Source: AV69 sp036498205
GTDB lineage: Bacteria; Verrucomicrobiota; Verrucomicrobiia; Chthoniobacterales; UBA10450
NCBI GenBank assembly: GCA_036498205.1
Contig: DASXIC010000031.1
Span: 1-5,872, forward strand
Direction: 5' to 3'
Length of the DNA: 5,872 bases
Part shown: positions 5,735 through 5,872 of the stretch, piece after piece
Layout of the letters: every line of letters begins with the position of its first letter
How positions within the stretch are numbered: position 1 is the stretch's first letter
Made by a program: the position numbers and the translations under genes
Notes under the pieces: model-generated
Seen by the model: the letters and a program-made list of their open reading frames with translations, nothing else
Told to the model about the DNA's origin: nothing
Databases searched by the model: none

Positions 5735-5747
5735 TGACTCTGCTTCG

Positions 5748-5872
5748 TCAGTCGACGATCTCAAGGCCCATTTGCCGGGCCGTGCCAGCGATAACACGGA
5801 AAGCGGCTTCGTCGCTGCGCGCGTTCAAATCTTTCTGCTTCGTTTTCACGATGTCCATGACTTGTTTGCGCG
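5748..5872 (-). CDS. rplK: 50S ribosomal protein L11 (C-terminal 40 residues only)
   Basis: L11 forms the GTPase-associated centre of the large subunit with 23S rRNA and L10. The minus strand encodes 40 residues, then a TGA stop at 5748-5750. The upstream part lies beyond the window. The segment VMDIVKTKQKDLNA followed by VIAGTARQMGLEIVD matches the end of L11, where the pattern IEGTARSMG near the C-terminus is diagnostic. A complete L11 is about 141-142 residues, so roughly the last 28 percent is present. In most bacteria rplA follows within about 100 bases. Here the next gene on this strand is the amidohydrolase more than 2 kb away, and rplA begins 4502 bases downstream. Confidence 0.92.
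   Translation of the reverse strand, partial: RKQVMDIVKTKQKDLNARSDEAAFRVIAGTARQMGLEIVD

Larger units (their letters stand above)
5337..5747. other. 411-base intergenic region between DUF885 gene and rplK
   Basis: No intact gene is visible. From left to right it holds the rest of the direct-repeat pair (to 5374), a broken sorting-signal remnant on the minus strand (5433-5515), a direct repeat GGTTAAG (5523-5529 and 5535-5541), a nested inverted-repeat element (5621-5672) and a GC-rich hairpin just after rplK (5717-5734). The flanking genes are convergent, so the region would be the 3' side of both. The mix of repeats and gene debris suggests a decayed or rearranged junction. Confidence 0.6.

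Noticed and set aside
5541..5747. Open plus-strand frame running from the intergenic region into the rplK antisense strand
   Set aside because: No start codon in good context, Arg/Pro/Ser-rich low-quality translation, and it continues through the complement of real L11 codons.
1..5872. Mobile element, CRISPR array, toxin-antitoxin or defence system
   Set aside because: I found no transposase or integrase motifs, no regularly spaced repeats, no target-site duplication at the insert edges and no defence-type domains.

Overview
The window looks like a bacterial chromosome segment, probably from a Verrucomicrobiota-type organism. The ribosomal proteins are clearly bacterial. A decayed tail at 5433-5515 (minus strand) reads PDTG, then a hydrophobic stretch, then (in a shifted frame) LRRKLA and a stop. 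That pattern resembles the VPDSG-CTERM / exosortase sorting signals typical of that phylum. The phylum call is inference from motifs and was not confirmed by any search.

Layout. Both ends hold pieces of the conserved L11-L1-L10 ribosomal cluster, all on the minus strand: the last 40 codons of rplK (L11) at 5748-5872, complete rplA (L1) at 544-1245, and nearly complete rplJ (L10) at 1-531. rplK and rplA are normally adjacent. Here they are 4502 bases apart (1246-5747), and the gap holds three complete genes with no translational relationship. These are a secreted protein of unknown function (1387-2130, plus), a secreted metal-dependent amidohydrolase (2137-3537, minus) and a secreted DUF885-family putative zinc peptidase (3645-5336, plus). 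After them come 411 bases of non-coding, repeat- and hairpin-rich DNA that includes the sorting-signal remnant.

How it may work. rplA and rplJ are 12 bases apart with a good Shine-Dalgarno between them, so they are probably co-transcribed. A candidate promoter with a perfect TTGACA -35 box lies just upstream of rplA, where the insert begins, and could drive rplA-rplJ independently of rplK. The same -35 sequence read on the other strand (TTGTCA) could serve a divergent promoter for the 247-residue protein. The amidohydrolase and the DUF885 gene are divergent across 107 bases. Both look exported and both belong to superfamilies containing peptidases, so a shared role in extracytoplasmic peptide use is plausible but unproven. 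A perfect 16-base palindrome covers the amidohydrolase start codon.

I see no CRISPR array, transposase, integrase, tRNA, rRNA or recognisable defence system. The main point of interest is the split ribosomal cluster and its regulatory consequences.
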